A DNA stretch of 64,000 bases, taken from Tiliqua scincoides. Lineage: Eukaryota; Chordata; Lepidosauria; Squamata; Scincidae. The notes under the pieces were generated by a model. It was not told where the DNA came from and made no database searches. It saw only the letters and a list, made by a program, of their open reading frames with translations. The stretch spans positions 2,879,029 to 2,943,028 of the forward strand of contig NC_089825.1 of the NCBI RefSeq assembly GCF_035046505.1, written 5' to 3'. The stretch's first letter is position 1; each line of letters opens with the position of its first letter. A program made the translations under genes and the position numbers. Shown in pieces: positions 20,440-31,651 of this stretch.

Positions 20440-22592
20440 CTGCAGCAACACAAGGGGGAGCGGGAAGAGGGGGAGACAAGGGGACGGAAGGCGATACCAG
20501 AATGTCATCGTTAGAGGCCTGGAAAATAAAAGGCAATTTTGCTTCATTAGCAAAATTAGCAGAGCAAACAAACAAGCCAGAACATCTCATGCATTTTTCT
20601 CCCCACTTCAAAGCTGAAGAAACCTGCCCAGGTTCTTTGGACCTTGCTTGCTTTTAAGTGACCCTCTGGGTTGCTCTGATGAGGCCGAAAACTCCCCCAC
20701 CCACCCACCCACCCACTTGCTTCTCCACCACCAATAACTGCACTTCTCACCCCTGCAAAAGGTTCCCCTCACTGTGCAGCTTCTTGGGGAGAGAGAAAGT
20801 TCTAGAACTTACTTGTTTCTTGTATGTGAGTGTCGAAGCACTGAATCCCCCTTTGGTCACCACTGCCCTGAGTGGGCGCGGCTGGCCCTACGCCATTCTC
20901 CTGCATGGCACTGCTGCCTGGCGGGGGCGTGGTCACAGCTCCGCTCTGTGGGGCTGCCTCCTCGCCCCCCTCAGTCTACAATGAAACAATGGGGTGGGGG
21001 AGGACAATGAGGCATCAATACAAGGATGGGTATGGAATGGAGCGAGACAAATACCTCTGGGAAGAGACAGGCCGTCTCCAAGGGTGCCCTCTCCCACACC
21101 ACAGGCTGCGGGGTGGCTGGAAGCCCAGAAGGGGTGGGGGCGTGAACGGTGTTGCTGAGCAGCCCAGTCTCAACGACTCTGAGCCAACCCGGCACGTCCT
21201 TCCTTCAAGCTCCAATGCCTCTTGCTGAAATGACTAGCATCAGAGCCCCACAATTCCCTTGGCTCGGCCTCCCAAGACTTCCCTCTCTCCATCAAGGCTC
21301 AAATGCATCCGACTTCAAGATTTTAGTCTTCCTCTCTAACCCCACCACCCCTACTGTTTCTCCAGCCTCTCTCCCCCAACCACTGCTCTCTTCTACTTCA
21401 GGGCTTCACACACCCTCCCCATTCCTGGCTCCACTGGAGTGGGGATCAACTGCGCCAGCACCTGTGGAGGGAGGAACAATATTCTGTGGTGGATGAACAC
21501 AGTGGTGCATGGTCCAGCCAGAGATGCACCCCAGGGTCCCTTGAAACACTGCTAGGGGTGCCTGGACACAACCCTCTGGCTTGGGTGAGGGAATGGAGGA
21601 GGGGGTCATGTGTGGGCCCCCAGCCTCCTTTGCAACACAGCAAGGGCCCTGGGAGTTCTCTCTTGCCATGCAGGGCCGGGCACTAACCATGCTCACTATC
21701 TGCCTGCCTAGGGACCACCCCTGGGCTGCCTCCCTCCCCCTTTCAATGTTTCCCAAGCTGCCCATCTTTCAGGGCCCCCTTTCCTCAGGGTCAAGGGGAG
21801 TCAACTACCCTCTTCCTGCACTGCACTTGCCAATTCCCTCCCACCCATCCCCCAAAAGGCCAGGCCCTGGAAGTACCTCTCAGGATATTTTCCCCTTGAT
21901 CAGAGAGGATTCCAAATTCAATTCCAGAAGTTTTGGAATCCAACTGGTTTGATCCAGTCAGACCTCCTGTGACAGCCCAGAGTGAAAACCGAAGGGCAGG
22001 GCCTCGACCCCCTCCTTGCAGAAAGATACTGGGGGAAGGAAGGAACCAACTGCCCCCTCTTAGGCTCACCAAATGCCTCAGGCTTTTGCAAGCCCAGGCA
22101 TCTGGGAGACAGCTGACTAGCAGCCAAGCCTTTCTTTCCGCCAGCCACATCAGCCTTGCTGGTGGAAAGGACAGTAAGGGCAGGAGGTGACTCCCATGGA
22201 CGCTGGTGGAAGAGGGGCCAGAGAGACCCACCCCCAGCTGCTCTGTCTCTACTGGGGTGGTGGGAGAGGAGAGGACACCTGTCCTGTCTCCTTGTGCTCT
22301 GCGTGGAGCAGCATGATACGCACTCTGCGGTGGACAGTGGAGCACACAGGAGCAAGTCCGCCCCCTCGGTCCCTCCCCATCGCCACGAAGTATCTGACAC
22401 TCCTCCCTGTCTCCCAGTTTTCTAAGGCCCTTAAGGATGGACACAAATGGGCTCAGCTCAGAAACTTCCTTCACATGGCAGAATGAATATGACTGTGAGG
22501 GTGGCAATGGCAGGACCAACAGGTGGACACAGAAGCAAGACAGGGCTTGGGCAGGAAGGAAGCCACGCTCAGCCGCAGCCCCCAACACACAC
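20440..22592 (-). other. MAP4 last intron
   Basis: 2.15-kb intron between repeat 4 and the last exon. It holds a CCCA-type tandem repeat (20696-20716) and otherwise ordinary unique sequence. I see no exon or named repeat. Confidence 0.6.
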
Positions 22593-22705
22593 CTTCACTG
22601 TGCCCCCCGCCGGCACATGCCCCACGTTGTCCAAGGAGCCCACTTTTGCCTGGGCTTTCTCCTTGAAGTTCAACTTCTGGTTTTCAATCTTGACATCTCC
22701 ACCAC
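22593..22705 (-). CDS. MAP4: MAP4 microtubule-binding repeat 4 exon
   Basis: 113 bp, phase 1 to 0, acceptor tttttccag, donor gtgtgt. It encodes [20 protein letters not shown] then [18 protein letters not shown]. Mammalian MAP4 has [20 protein letters not shown] and the same LDNVGH and PAGG motifs. The KVGS site is retained. Confidence 0.96.
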
Positions 22706-24089
22706 CTGGAAAAACAAGCACCTCATGTCATGTGTTTGGACACCCTCAGACCCCCCCTTTCCACTGTTTAAGTCTCCAGGGTGACTTGCAAACAGAGCTA
22801 AGTAAATTTGCTTTCAGTAACAGAGCAGGTATGAAGAATATTGATATGGCTGACATGCTTCCAGGCTCCCGTATGCAGATCCTGTGCCCCAGAATGCCCC
22901 ACTAGCCGCCCCCCCCCCATGCTGGAACCTTGCTCTGGAGCATAGATGCTCTGGCTGTCCCTATCTGGGATGCCAACAAGGTAGAGCAAGTCACTGCTCG
23001 GAGCAGCCAATCTAGAAGCAGAACAGACAACCACCTTTGGGTCGGGAGAGCTGCTCCACAACAGCATAACGGCATGCGACAGGGGACATTACGATGCCAG
23101 AGAGAGGCATCCACAAGACCTGCTTCCACAGCTAGCTTCCTCTCCAGGGAGTCCAAGAACAGCTGCAGAACTGGGATTAAACTTTAATGGAGGGTGTTGA
23201 CTGTCGCCCCCCCCAAATGTCACGTGACCCCATGTTCAAACAGGTACTGGCAGTAGAATCCCTCCCCTCCCCCATAGAAACAAATGCCTTGGTTTGGTCC
23301 TTCTAGCCAGAGCCATCAAGCTCCACAGGTGTCCTGCCATGAGGTCTCTGATTTTAGGCTTGGCACCACCCCCCAGCACCAGACCACTTTTGGAAGACCC
23401 CCCTGCCATACAGAACCACTCAAAGTGTCTGCTGCTGCAGTGCACTCAAGGGCTCCTGCTGCTTGGGCCTGGCAGCAGTGCAGGGAACTGGCTCTTCCCT
23501 ATTTCCTTCCCCAAGTAGTGCCCAACGATGCTCCAGGTGCTCAGGCTGGTGCCTGAAGTGCCCTCCTTTCCTCCACACTCCCAGGTTCAGGATTGTTCTG
23601 GGGTCCTCTTGTATTGCGTTTCCAGAGCCCAGCTGCGGAACGGAAGTGTGGGGGCAGCTCTCCGATACACACATCCAGCGTGTTCTAGGCCAGGAGGCAG
23701 GACAGACGGCTCATGCACAGTACAAAGGAGTAGTGCAGGAGCAAAAAGACCTGCGATGCTTATTAGGAAGTTGCAGGTTCCTACCTCCTCCCTGCAACAG
23801 AACTCACTGGGCAGCCTTAGGCAAGTAGCAGCTGCAATTGGGGGCTAACACTGGCCTTGCCTGATGTGACAAAGACACTGACTGGGGCATGCTCTGGATA
23901 CCAGGGAAAGGCCCTGGCTGACAGGGGGGAAAGGGCACTGCCCCCCCCATTGCCTCGGCTGACACCACAAGAGAGGAGGATCCAGCACGCCCCCGGAACT
24001 CAGGGCAGCCCTCCACTGTGTGTATTGGTACAGGAAAGGCAGGATAGACATTCTTTAAAACCAACCAACCAGGCGCCACCTCCCCTCAC
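22706..24089 (-). other. MAP4 intron with MIR-like remnant
   Basis: 1.4-kb intron between repeats 3 and 4. A MIR-like core (actcactgggcagccttagg, about 23740-23835) is the only repeat I can suggest. Confidence 0.5.
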
Positions 24090-24171
24090 CTGGCTTGTGC
24101 TTGATGTTTGCCTTGGAGCCGCACTTGGAGGACACTTTGGAAAGGTCAATCTTCTTGTTCAGGATCTGCAC
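24090..24171 (-). CDS. MAP4: MAP4 microtubule-binding repeat 3 exon
   Basis: 82 bp, phase 0 to 1, acceptor ccttctgcag, donor gtgagg. It encodes [20 protein letters not shown] then ANIKHKPG; the last Gly codon is completed by the next exon to give KPGGG. The KCGS motif and Cys are present. Mammalian MAP4 has [20 protein letters not shown]. The split repeat end is the usual tau-family gene structure. Confidence 0.96.
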
Positions 24172-26007
24172 CTGCAGAAGGGGAGAACAAAGGACTGTTT
24201 CTGGAGCCCAGAACACCACTGTAAGTCCTGCAGAAATTTAGACACTATGAGTCCCGTGCCAGCACCCTCTGCCAGCTGGTCTATGGGCTGCCAGGCACAC
24301 AGCAAGAGCGGCGGTCCTCTCAGGGACATGTGGGGAAAAAGGTGCTCATGCAGCTCCAGGGTCAGGGTTCTCAGGCAGCCAAAAGCGCACCACGTAAACC
24401 GGTGAAGAGAGAGGACAGGGTGGAGCTGAGCAAGAGCATCGGGCGCAAGTACTGGAGAGAAAAACACAATTTGTAGTAAAAACCAGGCACAAAAGCCAAG
24501 CTCTTCCTCAATGCTGGCATGACGGATCTCTGCCTGCTGCCACAGGCTGGGAACCTGGGTGGGAGCTGAGTTCGAGAACTAGGCCTGCTGCCTCCCCCAA
24601 CCCCGGCAAACTGCACAAAAACGCTGAGCTGGGTTTCCAGAATAGACTGAAAATTTGTAGGAGTCCATGAAATTTGTGCAAGTTTTTCTAAATGTTGAAA
24701 ACTAGGGTGGGAGCCAACAGTGGGGAGTAAGTGGGGAACGGGTTTACGCTCCTCCCTTCGGGATCAGAGGCAGTTGAGCGAGGGGAACGGAATAGGGTGC
24801 TGGAGGCTCCCACACAGCCAACCTTTTTCTGGCATCAGCCTCTGCAAGCACACTCTCAGAACTGCTGTGAAGAACCTTCTGCCCTGGAAAAATGGTGCTT
24901 CCTCGCTGAGCCCTTGGATGGCTCAGCGAGGCTTCTCACACAAGAGGCTTCTCATACACAGAGCTCAATCTGCGTCTTCTCTTTAATATGCTCTTAAATT
25001 TTGAAAGCCACCTTGCAGCTACATGGAAGGTACGACTGAAACCAAAGCACCGCTGAACAAATGTCTGGATGCCTGTATACAAGCAAACACGCAGGCTGGC
25101 TGCAGCTCTTCAGGTAGGGCTCCGTCCCTCCTTCCCAACTTAACTCTGCTAACCAAAAATAGAATTTATTGACCTCTTGGACTCAACACCACCTGCTCCT
25201 AGGTGGGAAAGGTGGGTGCTCCTAGGTGGGTGTAAAGACACCCCTTCTCCCCATCAACAGACTGCAACCAGGACCTGCTGGAGATCCCCCTTGGAAGAAT
25301 GGGTAAAGCCACTTTGTGACCACTGGGATCCCTGCTGCTTTACCTTCCTTCAGAGTCTGCAACCTTTTTCAGTGCTTCCCCACAGCTCCTTGGGCAAGTG
25401 GGAGAAAGAGCTGCAAAGCTTTTCCCACACAAAGGACAACTTGGTGGTGTGGAAGTGCATGGCATTCACAGAACATAGGGCACTTTGATGTCATCTGTGA
25501 GTATGTATTGGCTGTGGTTACCAAATGAAACTTCTGCAGCGCCATGTGCAAGATGTCTATAAACAACAGTGGCTGGAGAGAGACAAAGCCTCACTCCTAT
25601 CCATGACCTGCTTGGGGGTTTCTGGAGGCATCTGACTAGCGACAATCAGAAACAGGAAGGTGGGCTAAACAGTTCTCTGGTCTGATCCAACAGGCTCCTA
25701 GTAGGCCTTTATTAGAAATGAAATCTCCACGTACAGAGGCTGTGTACCTTTGTGCACCAGGTGCTAAAGACACAAAAGGGGAGAGGGACCTGCACTGGTC
25801 TGATTTGCGGGGCAGTTTATATGAAGATGACTGTCTCAACCAGGGGCTGAATGGCAGTCTCGGAAGGATGTGGGAGAGACTGTTCAAGGGGGGAGTTTCC
25901 CAGGAGGCCAAGTGGTGCTCCAGGAGCGAGGAGCAAAACCTGAAACTGAGAAAGATGAACTTGGTCAGATCAAAGGCCAAAGTGGCTGCTGTGGCGACGC
26001 TACTCAC

Positions 26008-26088
26008 ATTGACAGAGCCCTGGCTGGGCTTGGGGGCGGTGGACGGCCGGGAGTGGGTGCCTGAAGCTGGCCTTGGGGCATTTGGAAC
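26008..26088 (-). CDS. MAP4: Candidate MAP4 cassette exon: 27-residue Pro/Ser linker
   Basis: An 81-bp open segment has strong splice sites (ttgttttcag acceptor; gtgagt donor), is phase 0 to 0, and lies between the repeat 2 and repeat 3 exons, which are both phase 0 at the junction. It would encode VPNAPRPASGTHSRPSTAPK then PSQGSVN. The composition matches the Pro/Ser/Arg-rich MAP4 linkers. Inclusion would separate repeats 2 and 3. I do not recall a firm mammalian counterpart. That it is an exon is an inference from splice sites, frame and composition. Confidence 0.65.
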
Positions 26089-28144
26089 CTGAAAACAACA
26101 AGCACTTTACTCTCTGGACTGCATGGGTGAGCAACTTGATTCACAGACCAAAGAGAGAAGAGGAAGCAGGTGACAGCAGATGGGACAGGAGAGGAGGAGA
26201 GCCGCTATGAGGGGGGACAGACAGACAGACAGGAGAGGAGAGGACCACACTCCCCTTCCTTGCAGCTCTGGGTGGGCCACTGAGAGGACGAGGAGACAGC
26301 CAAGTTGGAATGAGTGACTGCTCGAGAGCCTCACTGGGAAGAAATGAGCGTGTGCCGCCGCCACCCCCCGCCCCCAGGAGTCTGAAGGCTTCTATTGCAA
26401 CAACCGCTTCTTGGCCCCAGGGTACGCCACAAGGCTCTACGGCAGCAGAAGGGCTACAGCTCCAGAAAGGTAGTTCAAGCAGATCAGCAAAGAAGAGCCA
26501 CAGGTGCCCTGGCTAGAAATGGCTTTGTAGATAAAGCAGTTGCAATGGGACAAACTCACAGATCCCACCCCACTCCACCCCCGCTCCTCCCCACTTCATC
26601 TTCCCATGCAACCCACAGTCATCCCAGGGCACTCCCACAGAAAATTAATTTGCCTGGCTTGCAAGAAGCAAAGCTGCTTCGGTAGGCTTAGCTATGCTGA
26701 GCCCCACACAGTTGGCTTAGCCACACAAGCCACACAAGTTCAAGGCCTGAGCACCCCGTGAAAGTACAGAAAACCTACTACAGAAAGGCTACGCTTAACC
26801 TCATTAGAAGACCAGAAGAGCCCTGCTGGATCAGGCCCAGGGTTCATCTAGTCCAGCACAGAATTTGTATTCCCAGGACACAGAATTTTAGGTATTTACT
26901 TCTTTTAGCGCAGATTTGGAAAAATGCCTGCATCAGCAGAAGAGCTCTTACTGAGGGGGGAGGTGTCAGCCTATGCCTGGGTAGGATAGGGGCCAACTGT
27001 GGATAGAGACTCATGTGATGCAATGCTCCTTCCTATTCAGACAAATAAGTTCCCTGCACATGGAAAACTAGAATGTCAGGAAGAAAGCTAAGCTAGAATC
27101 CTCCTTTTTTCTTGTTGTGCTCATTTTCCACAAGCAAATTTGCAGGGATTTTTATTTTTTTGTATGAAGAAACAATTAATCACGTGTGCTTCCCAGATGT
27201 AGCCTGGTGCAACAAAGGCATAAATGTCCCCATCTAGGCTGCGGGAGACCAATGCGGGACTGCCAAATCAAGGGTGGACCAGTGTGCAGATTTGTGCTTC
27301 TATCCTCCCATGTGGCGCTCCTTGTGTCTCAAACAAACACTGGACCAAACAGGTTAGATGAAGGCCAGGCCAGCAAAGCCATCTTCCTTGTCAGACGCGA
27401 AGTGTGTTCGGCCTTGAGAGCTCAGGGCAAGTCAAAATACTGAAATGAAGCCCTGGCTTATTCCAGAGAGGACCCCACACATCAGCATGGGTGGGTGGGA
27501 GGAAGGAAGTGCCACAACTGTAGTGCAGCAAGCAAGGGAGGCTCCAGTATACAGGTCTGTGCTCACAGATAATGCCTTCAGCTCTGTATCTATGTACATA
27601 GTGGGGAGTGCTACGCAGACCAAAATTGCATGCTTGAATCCAGCTGCCAGATACCTCTCAACTCCCAATTCTTTTCAGCGAGGGTAGGACTGCTAGGCAA
27701 CGTTCCTCACCAGAACCTTCTGATTATATACCACAAATACCCTGGCTCAGTACTACTCCAGGAGAAAGACACCGTTGCCAGCACATGCCACTGCCTTCCA
27801 CCCAATCAGACCTATGGACCATCTATCTAGCTGTCTACACTGACAGCTCTCCAGGGTCCAGGCAGAGAAGGGTCTTTTCCAGGCCCACCTGGGACCTCAT
27901 GCCTGCCACGCTGGGGCTCTGCCACAGGGCGACGGTACCTCCTCAAATGGACCACTGACTTGCAGTTCATCTGAAGATGCCACCATCTCTCCCAAATGCC
28001 ACTATTTACCACAAAGTCTGGCTTCTGGCCAAGTTCACCTCCACTGTCCCCGCCTTGGCGGGCTGCAAAAGTCATGGGGCTATGGCGGCCTTCTAGGAAA
28101 TAATCTAATGGAGGGATCTGCTCCTTTGGGGGAAAAGACCACAT

Positions 28145-28145
28145 G

Positions 28146-28198
<53 letters not shown>
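28145..28198. repeat. (CA)n microsatellite
   Basis: About 54 bp of ca repeats, broken once by 'atatac', lie 70 bp downstream of the repeat 2 exon donor (in the transcript, a (UG)n tract). Confidence 0.95.
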
Positions 28199-28202
<4 letters not shown>

Positions 28203-28267
28203 GTCAAAACTAGCAGAAGAAAAAGAAGTTAGTAGAAAGACAGCTGTCCAGAGCCCCCAATACTTAC

Positions 28268-28360
28268 ATTCCCACCTCCAGGGACATGCTTAATATTGTC
28301 CTTGGATCCACACTTGGACTGGACATGGCTGTAGTTGGCTTTTTTGGAGACTATCTGGAC
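28268..28360 (-). CDS. MAP4: MAP4 microtubule-binding repeat 2 exon
   Basis: 31 codons, phase 0 to 0, acceptor tccag, donor gtaagt. It encodes one whole tau-type repeat: [20 protein letters not shown] then [11 protein letters not shown]. It contains the KCGS phosphorylation motif and the single Cys shared with tau repeat 2. Mammalian MAP4 has VQIVSKKVSYSHIQSKCGSK. In tau the corresponding exon is optional, so skipping here would stay in frame. Confidence 0.96.
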
Positions 28361-31300
28361 CTGGAACAGCACAGAGATGGAGAGAACAACACAAGGGAAG
28401 AGGGCTGGTTAGAACTCGCTTACGGGAGCGACACTCCGACACGGTGGATGGACGGACAGATGGACAGACAGAGAGCTGTGTTAGAATTTCAACCCGACTC
28501 CAAGGATTAGATGTGAGCAAACGTGGACAGGAAGGCGACAGGGAAAGAGAAAACAAAGAAGCAAACGAGGTGGCGAAGCAGACAGTGGTAATGACAGGAG
28601 CACTGAGAGCCCCTCAGGGGGTCCTGTTACAGGCAGCACAAACGCAGACCTGGAAGAGCACTGAGGACAGCTTGTCTTCTGTGCGGCGGGTCAGGAAGTT
28701 TATTTTGCGCTTTTAAAATCTGCTGCTTTTAATTGTTTGTGAACAAATCTGCATCTTACATTGTTAGCCAGCCACCTCTCACCATTTACTGTAAAAGGGA
28801 AAGTAGATATAAATACTTTACAACAACTATGCATATTCTCAGACTAATTTATGGTAGGTGGAGAGTAGCTCCTAATGAGCAGGCGGCTAGGCAAGGAGTG
28901 CGGCCTGCCATGTACGACTAGTAGGCTCACCAGGGTACATCAACGGGTGTGGGGCTTACAAAGGAAAAGCAGGTGGTCAGGAAGCACGTGGACAGCAAAG
29001 GCCTAACTGACTCCAAACATAACTCAGGCTTGCCTAAGTATTGTCCTGGATTAGCCCAAGGACCACCTCCCTCAGCACTCTGAAAGAATCCAGCAACTAC
29101 TGTCTACCTTCTGTCCCTCTCTGGAGCATACAATACAGCTAGAAGAAAAAAACGTGAAAGCAGACAAAGCCGACTCTGCGGCCCACCTTGCATTTAGTCA
29201 ACTACCTACTGAGGCCCAGAGATCTCTCCCCAGTGGCCCTAAAGAGGAGAAGGCCCCTTGCTGCCCACCCAGCTTCCACCACATTCTTGGCTGCAGGTTT
29301 TCGTGCAGCATGCAAGAGAAGACAAGGACCTGCCTCTTCTAGGCAAGGCCCAGTGAATGCAGCCTTGGCCCAAGCTTCCCAAATTTGTGTTTGAAAGAAG
29401 TCCAGCTCTTCTGAGAACACCAGCTGGCTTTGGAGCAACCAACTTCTGTTGTTTTCAAGGGTTTTAATTTTTGCTTTAAAAATCTTTGCCTGCAGAGGAG
29501 CCTTTGTCACTCCATGGTGAACATCAAATGGCCCACTAAGAGGCAGCCACCTCCCCTCCTTATTATGTGTCCTGAAAGATCAGCACTTTTGCAACAGATC
29601 CTATTGGCTTTCTGCAGGGAACTGCTTTTTGTGCAGGAAACATTTGGTCACCTTTCACTCTGTGGACACAGAAGAAACTTCAAGCCCTGCAGGCAGCTTG
29701 AGTGCCATTTCCAACAACAGGGAACACTCTCCAGGCAGGAATCTGTTCCTGTATCAGGCAGCCCTCTGTTCTGAGGTGTGGCTGGGGGAGGCTCAAGGTG
29801 GCTTTTTCTGGGGTAGCCCCCCTCCCTGTGGAACTCCCTCCCATGGAACACAATCGCTGGTCTGTCCTTCTCACTTTGGAGAAAGTGAAGCACACTTTTT
29901 TTTTTTTCCAGTTAATTGTGAGTGAATCAAGCTGCACCACAGTCACTTCCTTCCCCTGGCAGCCTGGGAAAGGTACTGCATCCACCCCACAGAAATGCAG
30001 CATGTTTTGATTTCTCCCTGGAAAGCAATGAGTGGAAAGGCCTGAAGGCACTAATCCTCACCCACAACCATAGGAAGAACTTCCTAGGGCTGCCCTGGCT
30101 TCTCCCCAAGCACCTGTGAAGAGTGCACATCTGATAAGCTCAAGGATTCCTGCAAGGATGGAGTGAACTGAGGTAACAGAACACTTTGCCACATGGCTCT
30201 CCCCTCCCCCCCCGGATCTCCTTGGCCCACTGTTCCCAAACTCCGCCACTCCTGGGGACCATCCTCCCACCAGACAGCCTCTGTCAGTCCTCTGACAAGC
30301 AAAGGCTGCATCGTGTCCTGACACAGCACCAAAGCGCAGCCTAATTGGGGTCAGCTTTGATGCCAGCCAGACCAAGGCATTGTCTGTGTCCTGGACAAGC
30401 TGAAACTAGTCTGGAGCCCATTCAGCCAGGACACTACAGGCTGCGTTGGCAGGTCTGAGCTGGACTGACAGGAGGAGGAAGACCGCAGAGGCCAGAGGTA
30501 CACCTAGTCCCTGGTGCTGCTGAAGCAGAGCCAACAGCTCTGCTCATGATGCCTTCACACACCGGGGATGGGGGGGAACAGTCTGCATTTTCTTTGTCAA
30601 CAGAGCTTTCATGTCAAAAAACTGTGTGCTGGCCATCATGCATGGCATAGCTATTTTGCTGGATTATTCAGCCTGGAAGTCACAGTAGTAAATGGGGGGG
30701 GGGGGCAACACAGTCTGGACTAGACAATTCCCCCCGAGTTGCTCTCTTCTCAGCTTGCAAAAGCAATAAGGAGAGGACTGGAAAGCTCCCTGCAGGATAT
30801 GCTCCTAGTCTGGGTTCTGCAGAATAAAATCCACAAAGCTCCTAGCCCTGTTTCTCACTGAGGTGGTCAATCTGTGCCTGGGCTGTAGGAGGGTTCCTGT
30901 AGAACTGAAGAACCCCTCTACACAAGACGCGCCATTCATGAGCCCAGATCATGCAGGCACAGATCTACTTCCTCAGAGAGAGACAAGCCCCCAAGTTTCG
31001 CTCCAAAGAGGCAAGCAGGAATTAGCTCAGCGCCCCTTTCCCCTCCCAAACCAGTTCTTAAACATTCCCTGAACAGGCTCAGTAGAACATGGAATAGATC
31101 ATTCTGTTCTATTTTGGGGGTGATGGCTGGTTGGAGGAAGGAAGACAGCCCACCCTACTTGCTGATCGGAAAACTGAGCCAGGCAAGACCCCCCTCCCCA
31201 ATCACAACACAAAGGCTCATCTGCAGGTATCTTGCAGCCATCTTGGCACTAGTGCCTGTCCAGACACAAGGGCTCCAAATTCTGCTCCGAGACATGTTTA

Positions 31301-31522
31301 GAGGAAGACATTTACAGGGTGGAATTTCACTGAGAGCAGAAGGGGACATACACAGAGAAAGGTGCGCGCAAGGAAGGGAACCCAGGAGCCGTGCGAAGGA
31401 CAAGAGAGGCAGAGAGAGGCAAGAGGGAAGGGAAGGTGATCCAGGTGGGGGAGAGGGAGGAAATACAGCAGAAGAGCCGTCCTGGTCTCTGACAAGTGAG
31501 AGAAGTCGGAAAGAAAACTCAC
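28361..31522 (-). other. MAP4 intron
   Basis: 3.2-kb intron between the linker exon and repeat 2. A possible CR1/L2 remnant (ctgtggaactccctcccatg, near 29815) is the only repeat I can suggest; a T tract lies at 29897-29909. No exon is seen. Confidence 0.5.
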
Positions 31523-31651
31523 TTTCCCATTGGGCTGCTTTGGGGCGCCCTCTTTTGTAACTGCTGTTTTAGTGGTGGCCATTTTAGAGACTGCATTGAG
31601 TTCGGGCTTTCGGGCAGCCCCGGCTGACTCTGCCTTTCTTTCTACTTTTGC
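31523..31651 (-). CDS. MAP4: MAP4 inter-repeat linker exon (repeat 1 to 2)
   Basis: 43 codons, phase 0 to 0, acceptor ctccatttag, donor gtgagt. It encodes AKVERKAESAGAARKPELNA then VSKMATTKTAVTKEGAPKQP, NGK. Mammalian MAP4 has AKVEKKTEAAATTRKPESNA here. Tau and MAP2 lack this linker exon in this form, so it is good evidence for MAP4. Confidence 0.93.

Larger units (their letters stand above)
24172..28267 (-). other. MAP4 intron region around the candidate cassette exon
   Basis: The 4.1 kb between repeats 2 and 3 contains the candidate exon 26008-26088, CR1/L2-like 3' ends at 25650-25705 (plus) and 26808-26870 (minus), a GACA-rich run near 26219 and the (CA)n tract just before the repeat 2 exon boundary region. 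Confidence 0.5.

Noticed and set aside
28145-28198. CRISPR-like or structured array
   Set aside because: It is a plain dinucleotide microsatellite; no spaced direct repeats occur anywhere in the window.
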